A DNA stretch of 53,816 nt. Source: Oscillospiraceae bacterium (lineage in GTDB: Bacteria > Bacillota > Clostridia > Oscillospirales > SIG627). Below the pieces are notes generated by a model that was not told the origin of the DNA, ran no database searches, and saw only the letters and a list, made by a program, of their open reading frames with translations. Below are positions 1 to 9,737 of this stretch, in pieces (position 1 is the stretch's first letter; every line of letters starts with the position of its first letter). Location: the NCBI GenBank assembly GCA_015065325.1, contig SVQO01000016.1, positions 1 through 53,816 of the forward strand. The letters run 5' to 3'. The translations under genes and the position numbers were made by a program.

Positions 1-3000
1 GTAGCCTTTGCCGCGCCCGCTACCTTTTGCCAAGCGGTGGTATGGGAATTAAAGAGGATATTCTGCTCGTTGACGGTGGCGCCGCTTTTGGTAAAGCGCA
101 CGAGGAGGGTAAATCTCCACCCCTCGGCGGGGACGGAGGTTGCCTTGGCAAAGGCAGAGGCTACGTAGGAATCCCCCGCTTTGCCGTTGGGAACGGAAAG
201 GGTCTGCAGGAAATCGTAGGCGGTATCGGGCGTACTTGTGATCTGAGCCGCTCTTGCGCCCGATGCCTTGTGGGCGGTGGTGTAGGGGGCGGGACTGTAA
301 GAGGACCAGGCGGAATCGGTCTCAAAGCCTGCGTTTTCCAGCAGGTTATAGTCGGAGAGCCCCCCTACCTCCAGCTGCATATTGTCAAAGAAGATACTGC
401 CCTTGGTACCCGACAGGGACACGCAAAGGCTGACGTTTTGCCCTACGGTCACGGGGAAGGTAACGGAAAGGCGCTGCCACTCGTCTTTGGCTTCTTTGAT
501 AACCTCGCTGTAATAATACTCGGAGCCTACGATGGCAACTACCCTTGCTCCGCCGGTGCTTGAAGATTCCAAATCCTTGGTATTGATATACGCAGAAAGG
601 GTATATTCCTCCGCTGCGGGAAGGCTGAGCACGTAATAGCCGTAGATCGCATCGTAATTTCCCGAGACGGGGGCGGTGAGCTTATAGGAGCGACTGCCTA
701 CTCTTGCCATCTCGCTTGTAAAGTCGTAGGAGCCGCTATCGGTTCCGTAGGAGACACCCGCAACAGAGCCGCTTTGCTCAAAGCTATGGTTGGGCAGGAG
801 GTTGACGGTATTCTTCTGGGTCTTGGAGGCGAAGGTAAGGTTGCCCATACCGGTCAGCGACGTATTGCCGCCGCCCCACTCGTAGTACTGCCCGTAGCCG
901 TTGCCGTCGGAGGCGGTGGTATCCACCGCGCTTTTGAGGGTTCCGTTTGCGGCGAAGGTATAGAGATAGGTTCTGCCGAGATTTACGTCGGTGACGGTGG
1001 TGGCGGTGGGCTCGTAGGCGAAGGTGAATTGATTGCCCACCGTGCCCGCGGAGGAGACCTCCCTCACGGACGCCACTCTGCCCGAGGTATTGTGGTAGCC
1101 GTATTGGATCGAGGAATTATCCAGATTCAGTGCGGAGGAAAGGCGGTACGTTCCCTCGTGGTAATTATACCTTGCCGAGCTTCCGTCGGGGAAAACGATA
1201 TCCGTCACGCCGTTGTTATGGGTGGTCATACGGCTGTTATACTGTACGGAGACGGTCTTTACCGCGCCCATATTCATATAGCGCACCGCGGTCAAAAATC
1301 CGTAGTCGGAATAGTCCATATAGACGCCGTTTCCGTCGGAGGAGACGGCGGAATTCACCCGATTGAGATTGGAGGAGTCCAAATTGACGTTGACGTAATT
1401 TCCGTAGATATCAACGATCTTGTACAGGTACCACTCGTCGAATCCTGCGCGGTTGGTAAAGTACAGGGTGGTATCGCCGCTGTCCTTCATTTCCATATCG
1501 TTGTTGGAGGAATTGAGATAGAGCTTGCGGTCGGGGTCGATCTCGTCCACCCAAACGCCTGCGGAATCGGTTTTGAAATAATGGTGCGTGCCGTCCGCAT
1601 CGGTATATTGCAGATATTCCGCACTGCTTCCGGGAGGGGTGAGCTTGACGATCTTCTGCGCCAGGTTCAGCTTCCAGCCCGTGCCGTAGGGGGCGGAATC
1701 GGCAGAAAGGGCGTTGGCGGTATTGTAGATCAGGGACAGGGAGACGGGCGCAAGGGTTCCGCCCGTGGTGACAAGCTCACGGGCTACGGTCAGATTTCCC
1801 GTCAGGTCGTTGACGTACCCCTCCCCCGAAAAGCCGAGGCTCTGGGTATGATAGGAGAAATAGTCCTCCACGCCCACGGTATTGATATACGAATAGACGA
1901 TCTGGGGCCAAACTGCCTGCTGGAGGTATGCTCCGTTGGTGGAGCAGAAGAAGGTATCGAAGGTACTGCCGTCGGAGGGCGGTGCGGCATATTTGAGAAG
2001 GATGCCGTGATTGGTCTTCGTTCCCTCGGTCCACTCATTGGCAAGGCGGGTGATATCCCAGGAGTAGAAGGAGTCGTTTGAAACTACCGGAAAGTAGTCC
2101 TCGGCGATAGGATCGTAGAAGCCGTTTGCGGGATCGGCGCTTTGATAGGTAACGGTCTTCTCGTTCCAGGCGCGGGTAATTCGGTGTGCGGTAAGCTTTA
2201 GGGTGGGGTTATACGAATTGGTATTGGAATAGCCGGGATTTGAGTCAAAATATCCGTAGGGGAACAGGGCGATCTGCGCACCTATGATCTTATCTCCCGG
2301 TCGGAGAGACGGGGTGGGAAACTGCAAAAGGGCGTAGCCGTCGTTACGGATACGGATATGGTTATTGGCGTTGTAATTGGCGGTGGGGTTGGAGGCGATG
2401 ATATGGGTATCCTGAATATCGTTTCGTTCTGCCTGGAACTGCAAAACGGGGTCGACGGTTACGGGATAGGTCATTTCCTCCCCTACGGTAAAGTCCAGGC
2501 GAAGGGTGATTTTACTGTTCTTTGCTTCCGCAAGGGTGAGCGTAAGTGCATCGCTGTAACCCCCTTGGCTATCCCAAAGGGCGGGGGCGGTGACGGTGAA
2601 AAGAAGGGTTTGGCTTCCCTTTTCGTACACTGCGATCTTGCGGTCATTTTCCTGCACTGCCGTTACGCCGCCGTTAAAGGAATAGGTATAGGTCAAGGAG
2701 GAAAGGGCTCCCCTTTCCTTGATGATGACGTTTTCCTTTACCCGTTTGGAAACCAGGATATATTCCACGTCCACATCGGGGAAAATTTCCTCATAGCGCA
2801 CGCTGCCGGAAAGATCGGTCAACGCCATGGGGTTGCCGCTTCCGTCGGGGGTATTTTCAAAGACGGCGTCTGCCTTTGCCGCGCCCGCGATGGAAACGGT
2901 GACTTTATTCTTTCCGTTTTCCAGGGAGTAGAATTTTTCTCCGCTGCTTTTCTTGAAAAAGCGGACGGTAGAGGAATTGGCACCGTTTGCAAGCACGTCC

Positions 3001-3350
3001 TCGCCGCCGTCGGTACCGCTCGTCAGGCTATTGTCAATATCCAAAAGCGCACCGCTGTCCCCTTCGTAGTGGACGTCGTAGGGGTAGATCGCACGGCGGT
3101 AGGTTCCGTCGGACATACGGAAGGTCTTTTGATTGGGCTCTCGCATTTCTTCCACCTCGCCCAATACGGTGGGCTCGGAGGTGCCCTCCGAAGGGATCGA
3201 TGCGGTCGGTGCAAGACTTTGCTCGGAGGATTCCGCTGCTGCGGGTGCTTCTGCCCCTGTTTCAACAGCGAAAACAGCAAGGGGAAGCGTCTGCAAAAGA
3301 ATCACCAGGCACAAAAACACGGCAGTCATGCGAAAAATTTTCTTTTTCAT
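1..3350 (-). CDS. Large secreted DNRLRE / RHS-like repeat protein (3' end missing)
   Basis: Reading the minus strand from the ATG at 3350 gives one open frame to the window edge, at least 1116 codons, with no stop. The N-terminus is a Sec signal peptide (MKKKIFRMTAVFLCLVILL, then a likely cut near VFA). A Pro/Glu/Ser-rich linker follows. Residues about 297-460 match a DNRLRE domain: a TVDPVLQ lead-in, DTHI, the NHIRIRNDGYALLQF strand, then HRITRAWNEKTV. Next comes an RHS-like stretch with NGVTDIVFPDGSSARY and YD-type repeats. From about residue 838 there are two jelly-roll modules of carbohydrate-binding type, opening NLLPNHSFE and NLLENAGFE. Proteins with this order usually go on to an RHS core and a variable, often toxic C-terminus; that part would lie outside the window. 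A Shine-Dalgarno site (AAAAGGAG) and a sigma-A promoter precede the start. Confidence 0.85.
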   Translation of the reverse strand, partial: MKKKIFRMTAVFLCLVILLQTLPLAVFAVETGAEAPAAAESSEQSLAPTASIPSEGTSEPTVLGEVEEMREPNQKTFRMSDGTYRRAIYPYDVHYEGDSGALLDIDNSLTSGTDGGEDVLANGANSSTVRFFKKSSGEKFYSLENGKNKVTVSIAGAAKADAVFENTPDGSGNPMALTDLSGSVRYEEIFPDVDVEYILVSKRVKENVIIKERGALSSLTYTYSFNGGVTAVQENDRKIAVYEKGSQTLLFTVTAPALWDSQGGYSDALTLTLAEAKNSKITLRLDFTVGEEMTYPVTVDPVLQFQAERNDIQDTHIIASNPTANYNANNHIRIRNDGYALLQFPTPSLRPGDKIIGAQIALFPYGYFDSNPGYSNTNSYNPTLKLTAHRITRAWNEKTVTYQSADPANGFYDPIAEDYFPVVSNDSFYSWDITRLANEWTEGTKTNHGILLKYAAPPSDGSTFDTFFCSTNGAYLQQAVWPQIVYSYINTVGVEDYFSYHTQSLGFSGEGYVNDLTGNLTVARELVTTGGTLAPVSLSLIYNTANALSADSAPYGTGWKLNLAQKIVKLTPPGSSAEYLQYTDADGTHHYFKTDSAGVWVDEIDPDRKLYLNSSNNDMEMKDSGDTTLYFTNRAGFDEWYLYKIVDIYGNYVNVNLDSSNLNRVNSAVSSDGNGVYMDYSDYGFLTAVRYMNMGAVKTVSVQYNSRMTTHNNGVTDIVFPDGSSARYNYHEGTYRLSSALNLDNSSIQYGYHNTSGRVASVREVSSAGTVGNQFTFAYEPTATTVTDVNLGRTYLYTFAANGTLKSAVDTTASDGNGYGQYYEWGGGNTSLTGMGNLTFASKTQKNTVNLLPNHSFEQSGSVAGVSYGTDSGSYDFTSEMARVGSRSYKLTAPVSGNYDAIYGYYVLSLPAAEEYTLSAYINTKDLESSSTGGARVVAIVGSEYYYSEVIKEAKDEWQRLSVTFPVTVGQNVSLCVSLSGTKGSIFFDNMQLEVGGLSDYNLLENAGFETDSAWSSYSPAPYTTAHKASGARAAQITSTPDTAYDFLQTLSVPNGKAGDSYVASAFAKATSVPAEGWRFTLLVRFTKSGATVNEQNILFNSHTTAWQKVAGAAKA

Positions 3351-3413
3351 AACGTTTCTCCTTTTCTTTTAAATTTCTGATTGGGGCTTTTGGGGGAGAC
3401 TTCTCCCAATACC

Positions 3414-3443
3414 ATTATCGCAAGGTTTTCCATTATTTGTCAA
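3414..3443 (-). promoter_or_regulatory. Sigma-A promoter of the DNRLRE/RHS-like gene
   Basis: On the minus strand TTGACA (3438-3443) and GATAAT (3414-3419) are separated by 18 bases, about 65 bases ahead of the start codon. Confidence 0.65.
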
Positions 3444-3546
3444 GGAAATTTTGGCTGAAAGGATCCCGAAATATCAATTTCGTTTGCCTGCACAAAAACC
3501 GTGTTAAGCTTTTGGAAAAATCACACAATTTGGTTTTGGAACAAGA

Positions 3547-3580
3547 AAAAAGAACCCATCCGAGGATGAGTTCTTTTCTT
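3547..3580 (-). terminator. Terminator after acpP
   Basis: AAGAACTCATCC pairs with GGATGGGTTCTT around a tight loop and is followed by a T-run on the minus strand. It lies just past the acpP stop codon. Confidence 0.7.
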
Positions 3581-3604
3581 TGCACAAACGGGGATTTGTT
3601 TCGA

Positions 3605-3829
3605 TCAGGTATGGCTCTCGATGTACTCGGCTACGGCGCGAACGGTCTTCAGCTCCATCACGTCCTCGTCGGGAACGATGATTCCGAATTCGCTTTCCAG
3701 CGTCATAAGCATTTCCACTACTTCCAGGCTGTCTGCGCCCAGATCGTCCAGAATATTGGCATCATCGTCGATGGTTGCAATATCCAGACGAAGCTGCTTT
3801 GCCAAAAGGTCTTTTACTTTTTCAATCAT
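3605..3829 (-). CDS. acpP: Acyl carrier protein
   Basis: A 74-residue acyl carrier protein, the soluble carrier of growing acyl chains in type II fatty acid synthesis. The phosphopantetheine attachment site DLGADSLEVVEML is intact, with the serine at about residue 36. The open frame reaches further upstream, but the start at 3829 is chosen because AAGGAG lies seven bases before it and the family begins with an MIEKVK-like sequence. The gene stands alone: it has its own strong promoter and its own terminator, and no other fatty-acid synthesis gene is nearby. An ACP for a secondary-metabolite pathway is possible but less likely given the lone, housekeeping-like setting. Confidence 0.93.
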   Translation of the reverse strand: MIEKVKDLLAKQLRLDIATIDDDANILDDLGADSLEVVEMLMTLESEFGIIVPDEDVMELKTVRAVAEYIESHT

Positions 3830-3893
3830 AATATACTCCTTATTTATTTCTCGTATGAGAAGAATTGTCAATCAAAATGCCAAGAATACGCAT

Positions 3894-3922
3894 ATTTTAC
3901 ACAAACGGGCGGTACTTGTCAA
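3894..3922 (-). promoter_or_regulatory. Sigma-A promoter of acpP
   Basis: TTGACA (3917-3922), a 17-base spacer and TAAAAT (3894-3899) on the minus strand, about 65 bases before the acpP start. Confidence 0.75.
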
Positions 3923-3940
3923 GAGTCTTTCACTTCCCGC

Positions 3941-5212
3941 TCAGGTCAGCTTATAGTCGGCTTCCGCAAAAATATCGTCCATACTGCTTTTGTGAAGATA
4001 CAAGAGGACCGCATACAGTCCCCACTGCAAAAAGACCACCAGGTCGCTTCTGCCCACGAACAAATACTGACAGGAGCTCAACGCCGACACGACGAAGGCA
4101 AACGCAAAAACCACAAGTCCCTTTTTCCGATAATCCTGTGCGGTATACAGACGGGTGCAACGGGAGATCGCCGCAAAAACGAACCAAAGGGGCAGGATCG
4201 AAAAGATCAAATTCAAGACCGTGGAGCACCAAGCCAACACCTCGTAAGGAAAGAGGTACGGAAACGCATTGTCACCCGTCGCGATCAATCTTGCCAGGCG
4301 GATACCGTAGGTAACGCACAGGACGGCAAAGGAAACGAGGGACAAAAGCTTATGGAATGCGGGCACCTTGGCTTCCGAGTAAGCGGCGTCGAGACGGCGC
4401 AGACCGAGAAATACAAAGAAAGCAAACAGGGGCTTTGGGAAAATATTGATAAAATCCAGATACAGATCCCCCATACAGACAAAGGCGAGGAAAAACCAAA
4501 AGAAGGCACCCTTGATGGCAAGACGGGTCTGCAGAGGAGCATTTTTTTCCACGTTTTCCACGTAGGAGGAAATCAGGTTTTCGTAAAAGGTCTTATCCTC
4601 CCGACAACGCTTTAAATACGCCTTGATAATTCTTGCCGTATAGATCCCGAAGAAAACGAGAAGAACTCCTCCGATCACCAGCAGGATCCTTTGGGTAGTA
4701 AAGAAGTTGGTGCGCATTGCACTGTAATCCTGCACGTAATCCGCTCCTGCGTCGATCTCCGAAAAGAAGATGGTGGGAAGCTGGGGGAGAAAATTGATCA
4801 CGGCTTTTGCAAGGAAAAAGCCGGTTACGTAGCCGCGCACGAGATCGAAGGACTTCAGCATCAGAGTACCGTCCCTACGGATGGCAAGGTAATGCAGCCC
4901 TTTGAAGAAATTGTCACAAAACAGCCACGACAAGCCCCCTTCCGCTACCAGGAAGAAGAAGCAGAACATCAGACGGTCGCTTTGGAGTGTGGACGTAAAC
5001 ACGAGGGCGGAGGAAAAAAGCTTCACCACGCTTGTCAACGCCAGAAAAAGCAACCATTTTTTAGCGGCGGCGATCCGCTCCTCCAAAAGAGAAAGGCGGG
5101 AAAGGCCGCAAGCAATCAGAATATACCCGATAAAATCCGGGATGATATCAAGGGTGATAAAGTCCGGATTGATCAAAAACAAAAAGCCTACGAAAATCAG
5201 ACCGGTTTTCAT
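3941..5212 (-). CDS. Polytopic membrane protein of unknown function
   Basis: A 423-residue integral membrane protein with about eight to nine hydrophobic segments. I do not recognise a named family. The N-terminal segment carries a motif of the form I-DxIPDxxGxxLIxxGLxxL (ITLDIIPDFIGYILI) that also appears in the protein encoded just upstream. The two are probably diverged relatives sharing an N-terminal membrane module. It lies 12 bases behind that gene, in line with secA, so the three are probably co-transcribed. Nothing in the sequence gives a catalytic activity. A role near the Sec translocase is possible only by position, and secA neighbours vary widely between Clostridia. Confidence 0.8.
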   Translation of the reverse strand: MKTGLIFVGFLFLINPDFITLDIIPDFIGYILIACGLSRLSLLEERIAAAKKWLLFLALTSVVKLFSSALVFTSTLQSDRLMFCFFFLVAEGGLSWLFCDNFFKGLHYLAIRRDGTLMLKSFDLVRGYVTGFFLAKAVINFLPQLPTIFFSEIDAGADYVQDYSAMRTNFFTTQRILLVIGGVLLVFFGIYTARIIKAYLKRCREDKTFYENLISSYVENVEKNAPLQTRLAIKGAFFWFFLAFVCMGDLYLDFINIFPKPLFAFFVFLGLRRLDAAYSEAKVPAFHKLLSLVSFAVLCVTYGIRLARLIATGDNAFPYLFPYEVLAWCSTVLNLIFSILPLWFVFAAISRCTRLYTAQDYRKKGLVVFAFAFVVSALSSCQYLFVGRSDLVVFLQWGLYAVLLYLHKSSMDDIFAEADYKLT

Positions 5213-5224
5213 AACTATCCTTTC

Positions 5225-5854
5225 TCAGTCAGAAATTCGGATCAGGGCGCGCACCATGGCGATCGCCGCATACCAGATCAAAAATACGGCAAACAGATTA
5301 TCCAGTTGGGACAAAACGCCGAACGCATTTGCCAGCCCCTTCGGCAAGGAAAATGCCAGGGCAATCTTGGATACCGAAAAGAGGACGCCCTCCACAAGAG
5401 CGATCCCGGGAACGGACAGGTGGGACATTGCAAGCTTGTCCTCCCCTTTCTTACGGCAGAACACCGCGGAACGGCGGAACAGGAGCATCAAAAACGCCAT
5501 TTCAAACAGGCGCATACAAACGTCGAAGGAAACCCCTGCAAAGGTTTGAGAAACGTTGTAGTGCACCTTTGCGGCATTTTCGGAAAGAAGAACCTCGGAA
5601 ACCTTGTGAAAGCCTTCAAACCACAGGGTATCCTTCAAAAGGGACAGGGCGGAAAACGCCATCATTGCAAGCGGCACAAAGCGGAGACGCTCCAATCCCT
5701 CCGTTTTTTTGGAAAGAGCGGTAACGCCGAAATACAAGAGGATCCAGCCTGCAAGATCGGGAAAAATATCAATGATCATATGCGGAGGCTTTCCCACTAC
5801 GATCGGAAAATCGTACAGGAACATAATTCCCAAAAAAATCGCTCCGAAGCCCAT
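5225..5854 (-). CDS. Small polytopic membrane protein of unknown function
   Basis: A 209-residue membrane protein with about five hydrophobic segments and no recognised enzymatic motif. Its N-terminus contains MIIDIFPDLAGWILLYFG, which lines up with ITLDIIPDFIGYILIACG in the next gene downstream. The start codon overlaps the secA stop codon (ATGA), so its translation is probably coupled to secA. Both genes share the strand and probably the secA transcript. Confidence 0.8.
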   Translation of the reverse strand: MGFGAIFLGIMFLYDFPIVVGKPPHMIIDIFPDLAGWILLYFGVTALSKKTEGLERLRFVPLAMMAFSALSLLKDTLWFEGFHKVSEVLLSENAAKVHYNVSQTFAGVSFDVCMRLFEMAFLMLLFRRSAVFCRKKGEDKLAMSHLSVPGIALVEGVLFSVSKIALAFSLPKGLANAFGVLSQLDNLFAVFLIWYAAIAMVRALIRISD

Positions 5855-8595
5855 CAGTTACTCTCCTTCAAGCCACAGCACTTCTTATATTTTTTACCGC
5901 TGCCGCAGGGACAGGGATCGTTGGGACCGACTTCCTTCTTCTTCACCACGGGAGCTTTCTTCACGGTGCCGTCACCGCCTGCGGAGGTAGCGGTAACCTT
6001 GGCGACCGCCTTTCTCTTGATCTCCTCCTCTTTGCGGCGGGGCATTACGCGCAGGATGGTCATTGCAGTTTCGTTACGGATCGACTCGCCCATTTCGTCA
6101 AACATAACCGAGCCCTGGATCTTGTACTGCATTACGGGGTCGCGCTGAGCGTAGGCATTCAGACCGATGCTTCCTCTCAGCTCGTTCATAGCATCCAGAT
6201 GATCCATCCAAAGACGGTCAACGTTGCGCAAAAGCACGGTTCTCTCCACCTCGCGGAACAGCTCCTCACCGAAGGCTTCTTCCTTCCGGCGGTAGCAAGC
6301 ATCCGCACGCTCGGAAAGAAGCTCTACGAGCCCCTCGGGATCCGTTCCCTCTTCATCCTCGCCAAAGACCAGATCCTCAGGCGTCAGGAGCGTGCCCATG
6401 AATTTCTTTTTCAGTTCCTCGTAGGGGTAAGCCTCTTCCCTCTCGGCAGGAATAAGCTCCATCACAGAGCTTTCTACAAGACCTGCGATCATGGCACGGA
6501 TATCCTCTTTCAGATCCTTGCCGTCCAGTACCTCCTGGCGCTGCTTGTAGATCAGCTTTCTCTGCTGATTCATTACGTCGTCGTACATCAAAACGTTCTT
6601 TCTGCGGGCAAAGTTATCGCCCTCCAGACGCTTCTGAGCATTTTCAATGGAGGAGGAAAGAATTCTGGCATCGATGGCCTGGTCTTCATCCAACCCCAGC
6701 TTTTCCACCACGCCCATAATGCGCTCACTGCCGAACAGACGGAACAGATCGTCCTCCAAAGACAGGTAGAAGGTGGAGGCGCCGGGGTCGCCCTGACGGC
6801 CGCTTCGACCGCGGAGCTGGTTATCGATTCTTCGGGATTCGTGGCGCTCGGTGCCGATGATATAAAGTCCGCCTGCCGCTCTGACCTTTTCCGCTTCGGG
6901 GGCGATCTTTGCGTCGTACTCCTTCAGAAGCTGAGAAAATCTCGATCTGGCGGCAAGGATCTCCTCGTCGTCCGTATCAAAGAAGGCGTCTGCGGCAGCG
7001 ATGAGCTCATCGGAAAATTCTTCCTTACGCATCTGTGCCTTGGCAAGGTACTCCGTATTACCGCCCAGCTTAATATCCGTGCCTCGGCCTGCCATATTGG
7101 TAGAAATGGTAACTGCGCCGAAAGCACCCGCCTGGGCCACGATCTCCGCTTCGCGCATATGCTGTTTGGCGTTGAGCACGTTATGCGGGATCTTCTCTCG
7201 TTTCAGAAGCTTGGACAAAAACTCGGATTTGTCAATGGAGACCGTACCAACCAGCACGGGCTGTCCTTTTTCGTGACATTCGCGGATCTTTGCAACGATA
7301 GCACGGTACTTTCCCGCGATATTCTTATACACCACGTCGGGATGATCCACGCGGGCAAGAGGACGGTTGGTGGGGATCTCCACCACGTCCAGATTGTAGA
7401 TCTCGCGGAATTCGGGTTCCTCGGTCAAGGCGGTACCGGTCATACCCGAAAGCTTGGTATACAGACGGAAATAATTCTGGAAGGTAATGGTTGCAAGGGT
7501 CTTGGATTCCTTCTGAATATTGACGCCTTCCTTTGCCTCAATTGCCTGATGGAGACCGTCGGAATAACGTCTGCCGAACATCATACGTCCCGTAAAGGAG
7601 TCTACGATAATGACCTGCCCGTCTTTGATCACGTAGTCCTCGTCACGGTGCATGGTTCCATATGCCTTGATCGCCTGATTCAGGTGATGGTAAAGGGTGG
7701 CGTTTTCGGGATCGGATAGATTTTCAATGCCAAAGGCGCGCTCCGCCTTCCCCACGCCGCGGGGAGTCAGCGTTGCACTTTTCGCCTTTTCGTCGATGAT
7801 ATAATCCGCCTCCAGGTCCTCGTAAAGCTCCTTGGTATCCGCTTCTTTGATCTTGTAGGGCTTCAGTGCTCTGACAAAGGCATCGGCACGATTGTAAAGA
7901 TCGGAGGAATCGTCTCCTTCACCGGAGATGATCAGAGGGGTTCTGGCTTCGTCGATGAGGATGCTGTCCACCTCGTCCACGATGGCAAAGGCGTGTCCTC
8001 TCTGGAGCATTTCCTTCTTATAGAGAGCCATATTATCGCGGAGGTAGTCGAAGCCAAACTCATTGTTGGTGCCGTAGGTAATATCCGATGCGTACGCACG
8101 TCTTTTTTCATCGGCGCTGAGGCCGTGGATGATCAGTCCTACGGAAAGACCGAGAAAGTTATAAAGCTTGCCCATCCACTCAGAGTCACGCTTTGCAAGG
8201 TAATCGTTTACCGTAACGATATGTACGCCCTTTCCAGCAAGGGCATTCAGATAGGCGGGAAGAGTCGCCATCAGCGTTTTACCCTCGCCCGTTTTCATTT
8301 CCGCAATTCTTCCCTGATGCAGGACGATACCGCCGATCAGCTGAACGCGATAGTGACGGGTACCCAAAACGCGTTCGCCCGCTTCGCGAACTACGGCAAA
8401 GGCATCGGGCAAAATATCGTCCAGGGTTTCTCCTTCTGCAAGTCTTGCTTTCAAAACGTCGGTGGTTTCGCGAAGCTCGCCGTCACTCAGAGCCTTATAC
8501 TTGGGAGCAAGGGCTTCGATGGCATCCACGGTAGAGCGGATCCGACGAATAGCGGCATCGGAATGGGTACCGAAGATTTTTTCAATAAGATTCAT
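5854..8595 (-). CDS. secA: Preprotein translocase ATPase SecA
   Basis: SecA, the ATPase motor that pushes unfolded preproteins through the SecYEG channel at the membrane. The protein has 913 residues, within the family range. Visible features are the Walker A loop KTGEGKT (about 101-107), the DEVD box (about 207-210), the SGMTGTA segment, the [10 protein letters not shown] helicase motif, [17 protein letters not shown], and the C-terminal zinc-binding [13 protein letters not shown] motif. The start at 8595 has a GGAAAGGA ribosome site. The gene leads an operon with two membrane-protein genes and has a near-consensus promoter. Confidence 0.98.
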   Translation of the reverse strand: MNLIEKIFGTHSDAAIRRIRSTVDAIEALAPKYKALSDGELRETTDVLKARLAEGETLDDILPDAFAVVREAGERVLGTRHYRVQLIGGIVLHQGRIAEMKTGEGKTLMATLPAYLNALAGKGVHIVTVNDYLAKRDSEWMGKLYNFLGLSVGLIIHGLSADEKRRAYASDITYGTNNEFGFDYLRDNMALYKKEMLQRGHAFAIVDEVDSILIDEARTPLIISGEGDDSSDLYNRADAFVRALKPYKIKEADTKELYEDLEADYIIDEKAKSATLTPRGVGKAERAFGIENLSDPENATLYHHLNQAIKAYGTMHRDEDYVIKDGQVIIVDSFTGRMMFGRRYSDGLHQAIEAKEGVNIQKESKTLATITFQNYFRLYTKLSGMTGTALTEEPEFREIYNLDVVEIPTNRPLARVDHPDVVYKNIAGKYRAIVAKIRECHEKGQPVLVGTVSIDKSEFLSKLLKREKIPHNVLNAKQHMREAEIVAQAGAFGAVTISTNMAGRGTDIKLGGNTEYLAKAQMRKEEFSDELIAAADAFFDTDDEEILAARSRFSQLLKEYDAKIAPEAEKVRAAGGLYIIGTERHESRRIDNQLRGRSGRQGDPGASTFYLSLEDDLFRLFGSERIMGVVEKLGLDEDQAIDARILSSSIENAQKRLEGDNFARRKNVLMYDDVMNQQRKLIYKQRQEVLDGKDLKEDIRAMIAGLVESSVMELIPAEREEAYPYEELKKKFMGTLLTPEDLVFGEDEEGTDPEGLVELLSERADACYRRKEEAFGEELFREVERTVLLRNVDRLWMDHLDAMNELRGSIGLNAYAQRDPVMQYKIQGSVMFDEMGESIRNETAMTILRVMPRRKEEEIKRKAVAKVTATSAGGDGTVKKAPVVKKKEVGPNDPCPCGSGKKYKKCCGLKESN

Positions 8596-8650
8596 TTATT
8601 TTTTCCTTTCCGGAACAATTTCCAGTTGGTTTTGAATACACTTAAATTAC

Positions 8651-8679
8651 ATTATATCTAAAAATTGAGAAACTTTCAA
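8651..8679 (-). promoter_or_regulatory. Sigma-A promoter of secA
   Basis: TTGAAA (8674-8679), a 17-base spacer and TATAAT (8651-8656) on the minus strand, about 55 bases before the secA start. Confidence 0.75.
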
Positions 8680-8836
8680 GTATTATTGTAAATTTTCTGT
8701 TCGCCGTCGTTTGCGTTCCCTTCTCCTTCGTGCAAAAAGAAGGATCAGACGCAATAGCAAAATCAGAAAAACGAGTCCCTCGAACAAAAGAATCTGCTGC
8801 CAACTGCCCCAAACCGATGAAAAGGAGAAACCAAGC

Positions 8837-9604
8837 ATGAACAGTGACAATGAGAAAAAAATCCTCCAGATCCGTGAGCCGAACAGCAGGCTCCCGAGCA
8901 CGGTCAAAGCCACCGACACAAGCCAAATTTCGATCAAGCGCCATACCCCCGTCGTTTCCTTTTCCGGAAGCAGAAAACATTTTTCGCTCCGTCGGCTTAT
9001 TATACCCATCCTATCGATTTTATTTGCATTTTTGTTACTCTCCTGCTACGCGGAGCATTTGCTTTCGGACCGATTCTCCGAGCTGGCGAAAACTCAGGGG
9101 GAAAAATATCTTTCCGAAACCGTCAACGCCGCCGTGGAGCAAATGGCAAAAGACGGACTTTTGACCTATTCGAATATGGTAAAAACCATTCGCGATCCTT
9201 CGGGAGAGGTCATCTACCTGGAGGTGGATACGGCGATGCTGGCAAAGGCATCCGCTCAACTGGTTCGGTACGTTGACGACGCGCTGAAAAAGCAAAAGCG
9301 CATTACCCTTTCCGTTCCTCTGGGGAGTCTGGGCGGTTGGGAGCTTTTCTCCGGCATCGGATTCCCCGTTCGGGTACAGATCTTTCCCATCGGCACCACA
9401 GAGGGGAAGATCTACACGGTTTTGGAGGACTGCGGGATCAATCAAACAAGACACCTGATCCGCGTCGATCTCTCCGCAAAGCTGCATCTGATTTTGCCCA
9501 AGGAAAGCGTCGAAGCTCAAACAAGCATCTCTCTGCCTCTGGGAGAACGGGTTTTGGTGGGAGACGTGCCCGAGATCTATCTGGACAACATCGGAGGAAA
9601 CTGA
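8837..9604 (+). CDS. yunB: Sporulation protein YunB
   Basis: A 255-residue homologue of YunB, a mother-cell protein needed for normal spore formation in Bacillus; its biochemical role is unknown. After a basic N-terminal tail there is one transmembrane helix (LIIPILSILFAFLLL, about residues 54-70), then an extracytoplasmic domain with the family's NAAVEQ segment, DTAMLAKASAQLV, the GIGFPVRVQIFPIG strand, CGINQTRHLIRVDL and the closing PLGERVLVGDVPEIY. The frame is open further upstream, but the ATG at 8837 has AAAAGGAG nine bases before it and no better start exists downstream. A sigma-E promoter would be expected; I could not pick one out with confidence. The first 170 bases overlap an opposite-strand open frame, judged separately. 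Confidence 0.88.
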   Translation: MNSDNEKKILQIREPNSRLPSTVKATDTSQISIKRHTPVVSFSGSRKHFSLRRLIIPILSILFAFLLLSCYAEHLLSDRFSELAKTQGEKYLSETVNAAVEQMAKDGLLTYSNMVKTIRDPSGEVIYLEVDTAMLAKASAQLVRYVDDALKKQKRITLSVPLGSLGGWELFSGIGFPVRVQIFPIGTTEGKIYTVLEDCGINQTRHLIRVDLSAKLHLILPKESVEAQTSISLPLGERVLVGDVPEIYLDNIGGN

Positions 9605-9620
9605 ATAAAAAAACGCAAAT

Positions 9621-9690
9621 AAAGTTGCTTTTTTGCCAAAAAACATAGAAAAAGTTGCTCACTTCCACAAAAATCGTCAAAAAAGTTGCT
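9621..9690 (+). repeat. Three direct repeats AAAGTTGCT ahead of the paralogue array
   Basis: AAAGTTGCT occurs at 9621, 9651 and 9682, spaced 30 and 31 bases, close to three helical turns each time. The third copy runs into the -35 region of the promoter. This arrangement is typical of sites for a DNA-binding regulator lined up on one face of the helix; the regulator is not known. Confidence 0.6.
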
Positions 9691-9715
9691 TTCTATTTCT
9701 TGACTATGCTATAAT
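9686..9715 (+). promoter_or_regulatory. Promoter of the first array gene
   Basis: TTGCTT (9686-9691), an 18-base spacer and TATAAT (9710-9715). Transcription would begin near 9722, giving an untranslated leader of about 58 bases. Confidence 0.6.
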
Positions 9716-9737
9716 GCTTTAAACGCATTTTCAAATA

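Noticed and set aside
774-2081. Long plus-strand frame of 435 codons
   Set aside because: It is the antisense shadow of the DNRLRE/RHS-like gene. The product is Gly/Val/Ile-rich with no domain, and the minus-strand reading gives clear domains.
4691-6148. Plus-strand frame of 485 codons
   Set aside because: It is the shadow of secA's 3' end and the two membrane-protein genes. The product is Lys/Gln/His-rich with no family.
8683-9009. Minus-strand frame of 108 codons with two hydrophobic segments over the yunB 5' end
   Set aside because: It contains the secA-side upstream region and overlaps yunB by 170 bases. No ribosome site precedes its start, and the hydrophobic look is expected opposite a basic, polar coding stretch.
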